This document shows positions 10,069-22,433 of a DNA stretch of 64,000 nucleotides, piece after piece. Location of the stretch: positions 33,095,665 to 33,159,664 of the forward strand of contig CM044868.1 in the NCBI GenBank assembly GCA_024500155.1, given 5' to 3'. Source of the stretch: Chenopodium formosanum (taxonomy: Eukaryota > Streptophyta > Magnoliopsida > Caryophyllales > Amaranthaceae). The translations under genes and the position numbers were made by a program. Numbering within the stretch: position 1 is the first letter of the stretch; the number at the start of each line of letters is the position of its first letter. The notes beneath the pieces were generated by a model. The model worked only from the letters and a program-made list of their open reading frames with translations, had not been told where the DNA came from and did not search any database.

Positions 10069-12778
10069 TGATGGGTGTCATAAATGGCACCATTTGATGA
10101 TCATTTAGGTTGTTTTCACCTTCTTTTCATGGCTTTCATGCTTAATAAATGCTTAGTTTTATGCATTTGGTCTTGGTTTTACCTTCCTCTCTTATTTTAT
10201 AGCTTTTATGTATTTTGTTGGTTTTTCTACACTTTTCTGCTTTATTTGCTCTATTTTCGTGGATGTAGGTATTGTACGAGGTTCGGCTCTTGATATTGGT
10301 GAATTACTAAGGTGGGAGATGCATTTGTAGCATGCTCATGGCAATTGGAAAGCTCAAGATGCAAGGAAGTGAATTCTCCAAGTTTTAGCTCTTGCGCTCT
10401 CAAGTCGTGCTTTCATGAAGATGGAGTGTTGAACCTACAATCAAGTGCTTTTGGGACTGCCTCTCTTAGTGTTCATCATCATCATGTTGTGCGTTCATTC
10501 GAAGACCTTAGCGAACGCACGAAGCCACGAGATGATCCGAAGAAACCCAGAAGAGCACGGCCGCGCACTGTTGCTGCGCGGGCGCTCCTCTGCGGGTTCT
10601 GCCTTCGCTCTTCTTCGTTTCACGCCTCTTATAAATACCCTTTTGAACCCCATTTTTGCAGAAAGTTTCATTTTAGATTGGAAAAATGGAAATTAAAAAT
10701 CCAATCTTTGCACTTTTTCCTCCAAAAAATCCAACATTCATTATATTCCTCAAAAATCCAACATTTATACTCCTCCTTCTCCAACCGATCCATTTTACCT
10801 TTGACCTGTTAAACAGGTTAAAAAGATTTTTTTTTTTTAATTCTCTCAATTTCTTTTCTCACTCCTCTTTCCTCAAAAATGGAAATCAACCAAATTACCC
10901 ACCAGTACGCCACCAATAACATTCTCACCACCACCATGACACGATTGTTTTTAAAAAATCCCCTCACCAAGCACCACCACCCCCAGCCCCTCCATGCCGA
11001 CAACCAGCACCTCCAACTCTACCACCCGCAGTTATCAATGAAATTCTTGAACCCACTATTCGTCATGGTCTCTCTTTTCTCCCTTTCACTGCCTTCCCCT
11101 AAATCTCTAAACAAAGGTCGTTTTTTTTTTTTTTTTTTATATATATATATCGATTTGATTGTTAAATTTGTGGGTTTTGCTCAATTTGGCTTGTTTTGTG
11201 TTATTATTGAATGATTGGGCTGGATTTCAATTGGTTATTTTATAATTGTGTTGTTGAATTGTTTTCATGTTGATGTTGCGGCTGAAGATTTAGGGTGGTG
11301 GTGATGGTGGTTGTATGGTATTGTGGGCTGTGCGTGCAGTTGTTTGGGCTGAGCAATGAACTGTAGCGGTTTGGAGTTGGTGGCCGGGCAATTTGGAGTC
11401 AATGGTTGCGGTTTGCAAGGCTGCTAAAATGGAGGGTGAAAATGGAGTGGGGTGGTGGTGCGAGCTGGGTTGTGGCCGGAAAAACAGGGTGGTTGGAAAG
11501 GGAGGGTAAGGGGAGGATGGTCGGGAAGGGAGGTGGTGAGGAATGGTGGCCGGATTTTATGGAGGTGGTGAGGAATGGTGGTGAGGATGGTGGCTGGAAA
11601 ATCTTCTTTTTTTTATTATTATTTTTAATTTTTTTTAACTATTTTAATTTTTTAGTAATAAAATAAATAATTGACCTATTAATAGCTGACATGTGGCATC
11701 TATCTTAAAAAAACCGGTCATCAACAGGTAATGGACCTTTAGATGAAGGGAGGGTATAAAGGTTGAATTTTTGAGGAATAAAATAAAGGTTGGATTTTTT
11801 GGAGGAAAAAGTGTAAAGGTTGGATTTTTAATTTCCATTTTTCCTTTTAGATTTTGATCATAATTTTATCTTAGTTGAGAGCTCCTCTCTAGTTTTAGGG
11901 TTAGTTTAGGAGTAGATTTTAGAGAGAGAAAGTGAGGAATTTCAATGGTGATTGAGAGATTGAAGATTCAATGGTGACAATTGTGGTGAAGATCTTCTTT
12001 ATTATCAATGAGCATTCTTAACTCTATCTCATTTTATTGCTTTATTTAATATTCATGTTTGTTTGGGTTGATTTTAATGTTTGATGCTTGATTACTGTAG
12101 TTGTTCTTCATATATTGTTGATTCTTAATTTCTTTAGTTGTTAGTTGATTAGATGATGATGTTTGAGTAGTTGTTTGTCTAGGGATTGGGCGAAACCTGT
12201 ATGGTTAATTGATTATACTTAATTTGGGAATTATGTAGATTAATTGTTGAGATTAAATCGATTAATGGAAGTTTGCATGTGTGTAATTCGATTAGGCCTT
12301 GAGAATTATGCTAGATTGCACTGTAAGTCTACATTGATACGGACCATTGATTTGTAGCTTACATTTGTCGATTGAGCTTGATTAATAATGCTCCTAGTTA
12401 AAGTTTCTCATAGTTGGCGCTAGTTTGACCTCTAGGAGATAGCTTGTTGACTCTTTTGATTGACCTTGCCATTAGTCTTCACAACCATTGACTTGAATTT
12501 ATTCCCGAGTTGCTACAATTGTCATGATTACATGTTGATCCTCATTCCTAGTGTTTTATTTGTTTGGTTCTTCATTTTTTTAGTTGGTTAGTGTTTACCT
12601 TTTATCCTTAGACTTCGACCTAGCTTAGGAGCATAATTGAGAGCGCTTGAACATTACTGTTCCTTTGGGTTCGACCCTTGACTTGCCTCTATACTTGTAT
12701 ATAGGTTTGTTAAGTGTTTATATATTTAGTTTGACCAAGAGAGGATTAGTTTCAACGACCTAGTTCCACCCCTCGTCA
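10069..12778 (+). repeat. 5' LTR of Athila-like element A
   Basis: Starts TGATGGGTGTCATAAATGG and ends CGTCA directly before the PBS. The start matches the LTR start of B, including the short terminal palindrome. TATAAATA lies at 10630-10637. 2710 bp as found; about 1.54 kb once the Mutator-like insertion and its 9-bp TSD are discounted, near the usual Athila LTR size. The last 500 bp resemble the ends of the E LTR and more weakly of the B LTR (TTTGACC, GGTTTGTT, CTAGGAGATA). Confidence 0.85.
10680..11844. mobile_element. Mutator-like non-autonomous element, long TIRs, 9-bp TSD
   Basis: Terminal inverted repeats of more than 100 bp begin GGAAAAATGGAAATTAAAAA at 10680 and, reversed, at 11844. 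They are flanked by identical TTTTAGATT at 10671-10679 and 11845-11853. Long TIRs and a 9-bp TSD are typical of Mutator-like elements. Inside each TIR the motif AAAAATCCAA recurs several times, possibly as transposase sites. No transposase is present. The interior is G-rich or C-rich low-complexity DNA, and a captured gene fragment cannot be excluded. It lies about 43 bases downstream of the LTR TATA box. Confidence 0.9.
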
Positions 12779-12781
12779 AAA

Positions 12782-12799
12782 TGGCGTCGTTGCCGGGGA
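12782..12799 (+). promoter_or_regulatory. PBS of element A (tRNA-Asp type)
   Basis: TGGCGTCGTTGCCGGGGA lies three bases after the LTR. It is one base away from the complement of a plant tRNA-Asp 3' end, the usual primer of Athila elements. Confidence 0.88.
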
Positions 12800-12910
12800 A
12801 TGGCGTAGTTGTTTTCTATTGTTGTTGAGTCTATTTCACGATACAAAATGATTTTTCTCTTTAGGCTACATTTGTGGCCGTGCTATTGATATTTCCTTTG
12901 AGTTTTTTGT

Positions 12911-13535
12911 ATGTGTATGATAAGAGGAAGGACTTTAGTGCCATTTGATCCGAAAATCGAGAGAACAATAACAAGGATAAGGGTTGCTAATCGTTCTTTG
13001 AGTCCAAGCTCTCCAAGAGAGGAAATTCACCAAGAAAGAGAAGAGGAGGATCGAGTAAGCATGGGAGCTAATCCAAGAGTTGCTTTGAAGGAGTTGGGAA
13101 CTCTCGGCGCTTATTGATTTGAGAGTGGCATAGCTCCACCAACAACTCCCGCCAATGACTTTGAGATAAGGCCGTCAATGATAACAATGATTGAACAAAG
13201 AAATTTAGTGTTGCCAAGCATGACAGCCCACTAAACCATCTCAAAGGGTTCGAGAAGTTTGAGATAAGGCCGTCAATGATAACAATGATTGAACAAAGCA
13301 ATTTAGTGTTGCCAAGCATGACAACCCACTAAACCATCTCAAAGGGTTCGAGAAGTATTGCAATACCATCAAGGTCAATGGGGTTTCTCAAGAATTGATA
13401 AGGCTCAAGATATTTCCGTTTTCTCTAATCGGAAGGGCTTTGGAATGGTTGGACAAGGAAGTGAAACCAAATTCCTTGAGAACTTGGGATGAGGTTACTA
13501 AGGGGTTTCTTTCCCGTTTATATCCTCTGACCGCC
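12911..13535 (+). pseudogene. Athila-like gag, 5' half (element A)
   Basis: Opens at ATG 12911 (MCMIRGRTLVPFDP) and passes through stops. The gag core follows: TIKVNGVSQELIRLKIFPFS, RALEWLDKEVKPNSLRTWDE, VTKGFLSRLYP. These match the Athila gag pattern of a short helix, FPFSL, W and TW(D/E)E. The reading frame is cut at 13535 by element C and resumes at 42587. A 98-bp tandem duplication adds a frameshift upstream of the core. Confidence 0.87.
13160..13355 (+). repeat. 98-bp tandem duplication inside gag
   Basis: Units 13160-13257 and 13258-13355 are nearly identical (a few substitutions). 98 is not a multiple of three, so the copy shifts the gag frame. Both units also carry an in-frame TAA in the gag-like frame. 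Confidence 0.93.
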
Positions 13536-15695
13536 TTTAGACACCCATTTGTGTCTCCCCAAAATCAAACCCGGTTATGAGTACCTTTCACGTCGAATCA
13601 TAATCGAATGAAACAAAAGTGTGGAAAAGTCTAGTGTTGCGGTTAGTTTTTGTTAAAATTCTTTCTTTCTGTTTTCGAAAACCCACTCTATTTTATGAAA
13701 ACGTCCATTCTAGTTTAGTTTGGTCCATGATAAGAGTCCAATAATGGTGTAGTTGGATGAGTCTTGAAAAGACCTTTCCAATGATATATTATAAGCCCAA
13801 TTCCGATGAATATTGAGGAAGTTATGGCCAAAATACTAAATTGGGCTCAAACCGGATTTTACCTACGACCCAATGATCATGAGGAGGGTCCAAAGGTTTA
13901 ATCCTATTCCTAAACTAATTAGGATTGATTAGAATCTTATATAAGTTTCTAAAATATCTTAATTATCCTTTTTTGAAAAGATAAGATTAAGGAATTTGAT
14001 TTAAATATAAACTTTCCTTTTTTATAAAACTTTCCTTTTTTAAAGTCCTAATTCTATTCGGATTTAAACATTTTCAAAGACAGTCAGATATTATTTTCGT
14101 GACTCATATTTTTTATCCAAATTTTATATGGTTGGATATATCTTGAAATTATCTTTCCAATGATATATTATAATAATAATTCCGAGCTATAACGGAAAAG
14201 ATATGAATAAGTTATCAAACTCTATCCAAAACTGACACCGTCTCACTATTTCGTTCATATCTTTTATTCTACAAAATATTTTAATCTGATTCTAATTGGG
14301 TTAGAAAGTAGACTTCAATATATTTCCAACAACATCTTATTCATCTTATTCCGATTCCTGGATCAAAAGATATGATAAAAACAAAATCCGCAAAAACTGC
14401 TGTCTACGAGTTTTATTTCGATTCGAATTTGGATTCTTTTCTTAATTCTTCGACTCTCTTTTTTTCCTATAAATAGAGGTCATATCTCCCCTTTTTCAAT
14501 CACCAACTCTCATCAAGATTTTCTTGATTATTCTCTCTCTCTCTTTTTTTCTAAACTAGCCTTTTCTCAAATACAAAATTCCGCATTCACAAGATCTAGA
14601 AACACCTAGCCATATTCGAAGTTTCCTTCGCCCCAGTCGTGAAAGGTTTAATTTTTGAGGGTTTGGTCCCAAATCTCTATTTCAATTATTTAATTTAATT
14701 GTTTATTTATTATTTTCCTTGAAGTTACTAACGTGTGTATTTTGTTATTAGAAAGAGGTACGAGGCATCCAAGTAAGTACTTTAATTGATTAATTGATTT
14801 ATGATGTAGATATCATGTTTATATTGTTCTTATGATATTCCTAGTATCATGTCTAGGGTATTTTTAATATTAAATATGATTGCTATGATGCCTTTTATTC
14901 TCTTCCTAATATTTATGATTGTTAGTATCATGTTAGGATTAAAGATTTGATTTTTATTGCTTAGTGACATGCTGGGGTTTGTTATTAATCTTGTTAGTAT
15001 CATGCCTAGGATCTTGCTATGTTTATTATGCCTTAATATTAACATGAACATGATAATTATTATAATTGTTATAATTTATGATGATTATTATTTATTATTA
15101 TTTTGATTATGATTATTTTATTATGATTATTATAATTATTATTCATGATATTGATTATTTATTATGTTGCTTGATATTTATTTTATTGCTTGATCACACC
15201 TTTTTATTGCATGTTTAAAGGGAATTGGTATTTGCAATCACGCTCAATAAGATATTAATAATCTTGTTAGGTTAATGTGATTATGATTCAAGTGATCGCC
15301 AATAATAGATTTATTTGTGCATTAAATTCAACCAACATAGATTAAACAGGTTTAGGGTTAATCCTATTGATTGTATGTTAGTCAGAAAGCGCACATGAAT
15401 ATGAGCAGAATAAAGTAGAGGCCTATTATTAGGGAAGGTTCAATCTCTTTTAGGTTGGATTTGTACCATCATCCCCGAACCCTTATTTGGTTCATGACCT
15501 TATGGAGTTGACGATCTCTTGGATCGTTAAGGGGTGTAACCTTCACCTCGTGAACGATTTACAAGTTCCTTAAAAAACTTGTTGGCGACTCTTTTGCTCT
15601 ATCTTCTTCCCTTTTGGACGCCACCGTACTTTAGTGTATGATCACAGTGGGGTTCAAGCTAGTGGGATTTTAAAGGCTTGAAATTATTCCCTACA
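13536..15695 (+). repeat. 5' LTR of element C
   Basis: 2160 bp, against 2162 bp for the 3' LTR. The 3' copy starts TGTAGACACCC; this copy reads TTTAGACACCC, so the terminal TG has mutated. It ends CCCTACA. TATA box TATAAATAG at 14469-14477, then a CT-rich leader. 15050-15180 is a (TTATTA)-type AT-rich stretch. ORFs here are spurious. Confidence 0.95.
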
Positions 15696-15700
15696 GTTTT

Positions 15701-15718
15701 TGGTGACTCTGCTGGGGA
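15701..15718 (+). promoter_or_regulatory. PBS of element C (tRNA-Arg type)
   Basis: TGGTGACTCTGCTGGGGA begins five bases after the LTR. It resembles the complement of a plant tRNA-Arg 3' end (TGGCGACTCCGCTGGGG) with two differences. Arginine priming is the Ogre pattern. Confidence 0.8.
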
Positions 15719-17388
15719 GGATTTCTATTTTAATTCCTGAATTTGTTTCGGCAATGATTTAGAATGAGTGGATGAGACTCGAAAAGTTCTAAGTATTTCA
15801 TGTGCGTAATTTTGATTAACATTGTGGCATATGCATAAAAAGGTTCTCATTGGAAAGACCATCCGTAATGAGTCAAAAACATAAGGATTTTACACGTAGG
15901 AAATTTGAGAAATGTCTTTCACAACTAGGATTGAAATAACACCGCGCGAAACATGATGATTTTATTGAGCACAGAAAGCTGTTGAGGCATGTGGGAAGTA
16001 GCGTCCGGGACCAGAGCTTGGCGTCAAACATTTAGCCGTAGCGCCAGACGCTAGTATTGGCGCCAGGCGCTACAGTTAAAAGTTGGCGCCAGTTTCTGTT
16101 TGCTGGCGCCAATTTCCCCTAATACCGAGCCAGAGATATGCGTTCTAATTTCGACCAGTTTTTCGCGTTGTTTGCTCGATCCTACTTCATGATTGAATTT
16201 TTTTTTTTTCTCACTTTTCTGAAACCCATATGTATTCTACATATGGACATAACCCTCTGGGAATTCATGCTCTATCTACCCGATTGAACGCTCCTGGCAA
16301 CAAAGGGTACATCTGAGAGGTTGAATTCACCAAACCATGGAAGCGAGTTTTTCTAAAAAACTCGCGGTGTTCTATCCACACGCGTTAACCCTTCACGGTT
16401 AGGCTTCAACGCGGTGCATCTGAACAATTAACCATGGACCCTGTTTGACTAAACCATATCCCGAACTTTAGAGAACTAGAGCCATGGTTAGGTTGCGAAC
16501 TCATTGCATCATATTGTGCCTACTTGACTAATTGTGCATTATTTGTTGTGCATATATATCCTATGCTCCTCTTAACCGTTTGTTGATTTGTGTTGAGATT
16601 ATAATTAATAACTTAAAGAACTTTGCCTAATTAATTAATTAATTAATTAATCCGAGTTAATAAAGTCTTTTTTCTTTTCTTTTAATCGGAATTGACCTAG
16701 TACGACTTTAGGCATACCCCAGTTGACTAATAATATCGAAAATAGTCCCAGACCGAGGCTCCAATATTGGTGCAAAAATATGAGCTGTAGCGCCACTTTA
16801 TGGTGCGTAGCGCCAGACATTTACTAAAAAGTCTGGCGCCAATCACCATATTGTGACGCCAGTTCTGTCGTTTGGCCGACAGTTCGAATTATTTGTCGAG
16901 TCATCACCTACGGTCTATTTAGTCAATTTTCTGTTTAACTCGACTAATTTTGCTGTTATAATGCTTAATTAAACTAATATTCGAGTTTAGGCACTAAGTC
17001 CCATGGTCTTACACAAGAGTCCAAGCATGTCACTTTCACTCAATACACACACCAATACACATGTTTTGACCATGATTAAGAGAGTCTTGTGTGAGCGCGT
17101 CATTTTCCGTCATTTTTTTTAGGGGGTAAGTCGGATATTAATCCTCCAATACTTAAGTTCCCTAAACACATATACACTATTGCTCCCTAAAAATATGCAT
17201 ACTTTTTTTTTAAAATAAAAAAAAAACCATAAAGTCAAATTGATTCGAGTTAAGTAATTAAAACGCAAATTGACATAATTTACAGCGCGTGGTCAAGAAA
17301 AGAAGGACGATTAATCAAAGATAATCTCTTCGTACAAGTCCAACTTTTTGACAAACCTATAGCCCGCAAGAGGAAAGCAAGAGTAATA
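15719..17388 (+). other. untranslated leader of element C
   Basis: 1.7 kb without an ORF. Holds two GGCGCC-rich clusters (about 15997-16120 and 16785-16870). A strong hairpin lies at 16343-16365 (GCGAGTTTTT/AAAAACTCGC) and a (TTAA)n tract near 16626-16652. The leader of D is clearly homologous and keeps the hairpin, so the leader probably carries packaging or dimerisation signals (inference). Confidence 0.7.
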
Positions 17389-19888
17389 ATGGCAACTCAG
17401 GAAGAAAACAACGATCTCAAGAATCAACTGGCTAATGTAACTGAGACACTGAAGCTTCTCGCACTTAAGATCGAGGATCCCGCGAAGCATCAACAAATGG
17501 ACCTCATGCAAGAAAGCCTAAGCAAGTTGTCCAGCGACTACAAGTTTCAAGAACTCACATCCCAAGGGGTCTCGGTGGATAAAGATCTTCTTCCGCAGAA
17601 GTTCAGTGCCAACGACATCCCAAAGTTTAGGGCAATCGACAACCCATACTTCCATCTAAGAGCATTTGAAACAATAATGAGTATCAAGGGTATCGATAAG
17701 AAAGTTTTCCCTTCTCTGTTCTCGCTATCTCTCGAGACCATTTGCCAACAATGGTTCTTTTCTCTTGAAAAGGAAAAGACCTCTACCTGGGAATCCATAG
17801 CAAACGCTTTCGTTGATAGGTACAAGTGCAACGTTCAAGTCGAAACTGACCATAGAGAACTTGAAATCCTCAAGCAGAAGGAGAATGAAGGCTTCACATC
17901 TTTCTTTAACAAGTGGAGAGAAACCTCAACTAAAATGATTGAGGTACCAAGTGAAAAAGAGTCCGTGAGGCTGTTCATTAAAAACCTCCAAGAAAAATAT
18001 TCAAAACATCTTAAATATCAAAATAACCTTCATACCTTTAAGGCTGTTTATGATATTGGGATTAATATTGAAGATGACTTGGCTAAATCCAAAGCTGCCA
18101 ACAATAACTCCAACAGTGGCTGGAAAGGAAAGAAGAACGACAATCCTTCTTCTTCTAAAACCGCCCACTCAAATAATGTTAGCGCCCTCAACCTAGGAGA
18201 AGTCCTCGCCATGAACAATCAAGGACAAAAGAAACCGTTTAGGAGAAACTTCACTCCTATTGGCATGAGTTATGACACCGCGTTTGATCGACTAAACGCA
18301 AAAGGTCTTATAACTCCCATTGGACCATTTGGAGATCCACCAGTCGAGAAGAGGTCGCCTAATTGGAACCCCAATGCACATTGCAAATATCATCAAGGTA
18401 GGGGCCATTCTACTGAAAGCTGTTGGAAGCTTAAGGAAGCTATCCAAGACCTAATTGATAGTAACAAGCTGCCGTTGCCCCCTGCCAGTAAGAAACCGAG
18501 TATTGACAATGCACCTCTAGCTCACACATTGGCTATCTCCGATGAAGAAAGCGAAATTGACCCCTCGTCTCTCATTAAGCCTGTCAAAGCAACCAATATT
18601 GAAGAGGAAGAAGAAGAGACCTTCTTCGATGTCAAAGATAATCTTCCAGAACTAGCAAATGAGGTAGAGATACGAATACTCACACTGTATTTGAGGGAGA
18701 CATCGCAACTGTTACGTGAAACTCTCAAAATTTTGAATGAACTTCAATATGACGAGGAACCTAAGAAAGAATTCGCACCAGTAAAAATAACTTATGAGGC
18801 AAAATACTTTCCCTTACAAGTCACCGAAAGACCCAAGAAGAGCAATAAAGTTTATACTCCAATTGGGATTCCGTATGCACAAATGTTTGAAATGCTCTCC
18901 GAGAGTGGCAAGGTCAAACCTCTCGAACCTAGACCATTTGAATCATTAAAAAGGACGAATAGATATTACTGTCAATACCATCAGTCAGGAGGACACACTC
19001 TAGAAAACTGCTTCAAGTTCAAGGACTTGGTGCAGAAAATGATTGATAGAAAGGAATTAGTCCAAGTTCAACAAGAAGAGGACATAAATGTTAATGGAGT
19101 ATGGGACAGTGATGAAGAAGATGTCTATCTAAAAGACATAGTGGGACCTTCACTTTCTGTATCATACACCACGGACGACATTTGGGCTGAAGAAGATTCA
19201 TCAATAGATGTCCTCACAAGATCCGGGAGGATGCAACCTCCCGTTTCAACACAACCTATGCCTACTGTACAACAAGTTCCCATACCTATCATCAAAGACA
19301 ATGACATCGTTAAACAATTCAAGAAGACAAAAGTTGAGATGAACGTATGGAAGCTTCTGGCAACATCTCGAGAACATAGGTTAGCCGTGATGAATGCCTT
19401 GGATAAAATCGGGATAGATTCTGACACCACTCCTGAGGGACTAGCTAACTTCCTCACGAGTGACCTCCCTAGTCCGATTAATCTAATCACTTTCTCTGAT
19501 AAAGATTTACCCCCGGAAGGTGATAAACATTATAAGGCATTAAACCTCACGGTAGTCTGCAAAAGGATGAATGTTCCCATGACTCTTGTAGACAATGGAT
19601 CGGCTATTAATGTCTGTCCACTTAGGACTGCAAGGATGCTTGGCATAAAGGATGAGGATTTAACTCCGTCCACACAAGGAATAAGAGCTTACGATAATAC
19701 TCGACGTCAAGCTCTTGGCAAAATAACCCTAAATGTGACGGCAGGAGCAATAGAACATGCTACTACGTTTCAAGTGGTAGACATCAAAGCCTCATTCAAT
19801 CTGTTGTTAGGACGCCCTTGGCTTCATGATCTAAAGGCCTTCCCTTCATCTCTCCACCAACAAGTGAAAGCCATAGTTGGAGGAATCC
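17389..19888 (+). CDS. gag-protease of element C, 5' part (interrupted by B)
   Basis: ATG at 17389 (MATQEENNDLKNQLANVTET), open for 833 codons to the insertion point of B; frame resumes at 28496. Capsid-like region: FSANDIPKFRAIDNPYFHLR, QQWFFSLEKEKTSTWESIAN, GFTSFFNKWRETSTKM. Two zinc-knuckle-like modules: CKYHQGRGHSTESC (about residues 333-346) and CQYHQSGGHTLENC (about 528-541), each preceded by an (F/Y)TPIG motif, so the module looks duplicated. Aspartic protease motif VDNGSAINVCP at about residue 733. Family knowledge: structural Gag plus processing protease. The ORF is open until B; only the insertion breaks it. Confidence 0.92.
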
Positions 19889-22314
19889 TGATGAGTGACA
19901 TTTATGTCACTCTTAGGAAGTAGTTTTAGAGTCATTTTCGTATTTATTTTATCTTATTTTCATTTCTTTCTCTTGTTTTCTCTTTAATAAAGTTTCTTGT
20001 TTATTTTGCTAATTTTGTCGTGTTTTAGTTCTTTTTGTAGTTTTTATTAGAATTAGTTTATTTTCGTATTTTATTTGCTTTTGATTTGTTATATTTCGTT
20101 CTTTATTTTTCCCTTGAAAGTATTCTAATTTACTTTCATTTATTTTAATTAGTTTTGAGTCTATTTTATTTCACTTTCTTTACTTGTATAGTTTTATTTA
20201 GTTTTTATTAGTTTAGTGTTTTTTATCTTATTTTATTTTACTTTATTTTACCTTTATTTTATTTTATTTTATTTTATCTCTTAGTAATCCTCTCGTGTTT
20301 TTGGTTGTAGGTGTTTCGGGTTTTATGTCAAGTGGGTTCGGGTTCCAAGTTGAGTCAAACGCCAAACAAAGCTGCTGCCCAACCTTATCCATCACCGCAC
20401 CCTTCATTATCCTACACCACACCAAAACACAACACTCTTCCCCTGCTCCCTCACGCAACCACGCACATCACCATCATCCACCTTTCCCCTGCTCCCTCAC
20501 GCAACAACGCACATCACCATCATCCACCTTTCCCCTGCTCACTCACCCTCACCACCAAAATCACCTCTCACGCAACCACAGCAGCCCCACAGCCGTACTC
20601 ACCTGCTGCCACACACCACCAACAGCCACGACAACAACCATACCTCCAGCAATCACCCCGCAACACCACCGCGCAACAACCAGAACCACCTGACCACGCG
20701 CAACCCCTGCTCACCCTCACCTTCATCCACCAATTAACTCCACCTCACCACCGTTCCCAACCTCCAACCAATTATCACCCCGCATCACCAATTCGCACAG
20801 CAACAACCTCAAATCAGAGCAAATTCAAATTCAATCGGGTTCGGGCAAACTGTTGGTGGTTCGGTCGAAGTTTGAGACAGAGACTTTGTGGGTTTCGTTA
20901 ATCAAGGAGGAGTGGTCGAACATACCCATGGTTCGACCGAACCAACCCCGTAGTTCGGCCGCACCAACCCACGGTTCGATCGAACCATTTCACGAGCTAT
21001 ACACGTGGTTATTAATGAAGATCAATCGGTCTAAAAACGATGATGATGCAATTGGTGTTGATAGCCATTGATTTAGAGCATTGATTTAATGATAATGGTT
21101 GATGATGGTGTTAGGAGAATCGAATCAGAGCAGCCAAGAAGAAAGAAAAAAAAAAACCGTCTGATGTTTTTTTTTCTTTTGGGGATTTTGGTTGGTTTTG
21201 TTTTGGTTTTGATTTTCTTTTTCTTTTATTTTTATTTATTTTCCTTTTTCCTTTTCTTATTTCTTTTCTCTTTTGTTTGCTTTTCTCTTGGATTTTCTTT
21301 TTATTTTTTTTCCTTTTCTTTCTTTATTTTATTTCCTTCTTTTATTTCTCTTTTTCTCCTAGTTTTATTAGCTTAGTATAAATACCCAATTTTGGGGTAA
21401 TTAGAAGGGGATTCAATAACTATCTATTTCTCTCTCTAATTAGTTTTAGATTAGGATTAGTCTTCTTTGGTAGAGAGAGAAAGTGAGGTTTTCTTCATTA
21501 ATGAACTTGGATATTGAAGAAGGAGCTTGTTCAATCCTTTGTAGACCTTCATCTTCAATTAATGAGCATTTTCTTACTCTCTCTCCTCTATTTTTATTTG
21601 TTTATTTTGATTATTATTTTAGTTATTGGTATTGCTTGTTGATCATGTTGATTTTTGATTATTTGTTGATTAATCTTGTTATTATCATGATTAGTGAGTA
21701 ATTTCCCCATTAAGGGGATGGTTGTGGTGTAGTGGGACCTTGAGCATGTTCTAGGGTTTAGAATTGATTTATTTATGATTAAAGTCTTTATATGCTTGAT
21801 ATTCTTTAATCTTCTTGCAAGTGCACATTGTTGGTTGATTAAAGGTGAATCTTTGCTAACAAGAAACGAAAGTTGACTTAGTTAAGGTTCATTACTATCG
21901 ATTGTTATTTAATAGTACCTCCTAGTATATGGTTCTAATGTGGAAACATAGAGGCTATGTTAGGAGAAGCCAATTGACCCCGGAAGGCGGCTAGATTGGA
22001 TTCTTAATTTCGATATTCGAGCGTGTTTAGTTCATAATTAATTCAATTACTATGTCTTTGTTTATGTTCAAGTGAATGCTATACCTAAACCATTTCCCTT
22101 AATGTTTTATTTCTTGTTTTAGCATTTTTAGACTTTAGTTTATTTATCCCCTATTCCGGACTAGCTTAATTGTCGATAACATTTGGTGGTGTTTAATCGT
22201 TCTCTGTGGTTCGACCCCTATGCTTGCCTTATACTCGTATTAGGTTTGTTTAGGTTGTATAAATTGTATTTGATCTAGGGATAGACAATTGACGACGCGT
22301 TTACTCACTTGTCA
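19889..22314 (+). repeat. 5' LTR of element B
   Basis: Starts TG, then the hairpin GAGTGACA-TTTA-TGTCACTC; ends CTTGTCA. TATAAATA at 21377-21384. A 46-bp minisatellite (CCCTGCTCCCTCACGCAAC unit) lies near 20437-20540 and a T-rich low-complexity stretch at 21160-21360. Pro/His-rich and Phe-rich ORFs here are low-complexity artefacts. Confidence 0.95.
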
Positions 22315-22317
22315 AAT

Positions 22318-22335
22318 TGGCGCCGTTGCTGGGGA
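22318..22335 (+). promoter_or_regulatory. PBS of element B (tRNA-Asp type)
   Basis: TGGCGCCGTTGCTGGGGA, three bases after the LTR; one mismatch to the expected tRNA-Asp complement. Confidence 0.9.
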
Positions 22336-22433
22336 ACGGCTTCCATTACCGTTATGTTATCTTATTGAGACTAGTCCATTGTTTACATTTTCTTTTGATT
22401 TGTTTTAGTTCTCTTTGTTTTGTTTGAGAAAAA

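Noticed and set aside
11406..11666. Trp/Gly-rich ORF in the Mutator-like element
   Set aside because: Purely a product of G-rich repeats; no start context or domain.
12782..12799. tRNA-like matches at the PBS sites (also 15701, 22318, 44841, 62947)
   Set aside because: Only the 3' 18 bases of a tRNA are matched, right after LTR ends; these are primer sites, not tRNA genes.
20295..20901. Pro/His/Thr-rich ORFs of 130-196 codons in the B LTR (and at 26436-26910)
   Set aside because: They lie inside LTRs, overlap in several frames, and are C-rich minisatellite text without family motifs.
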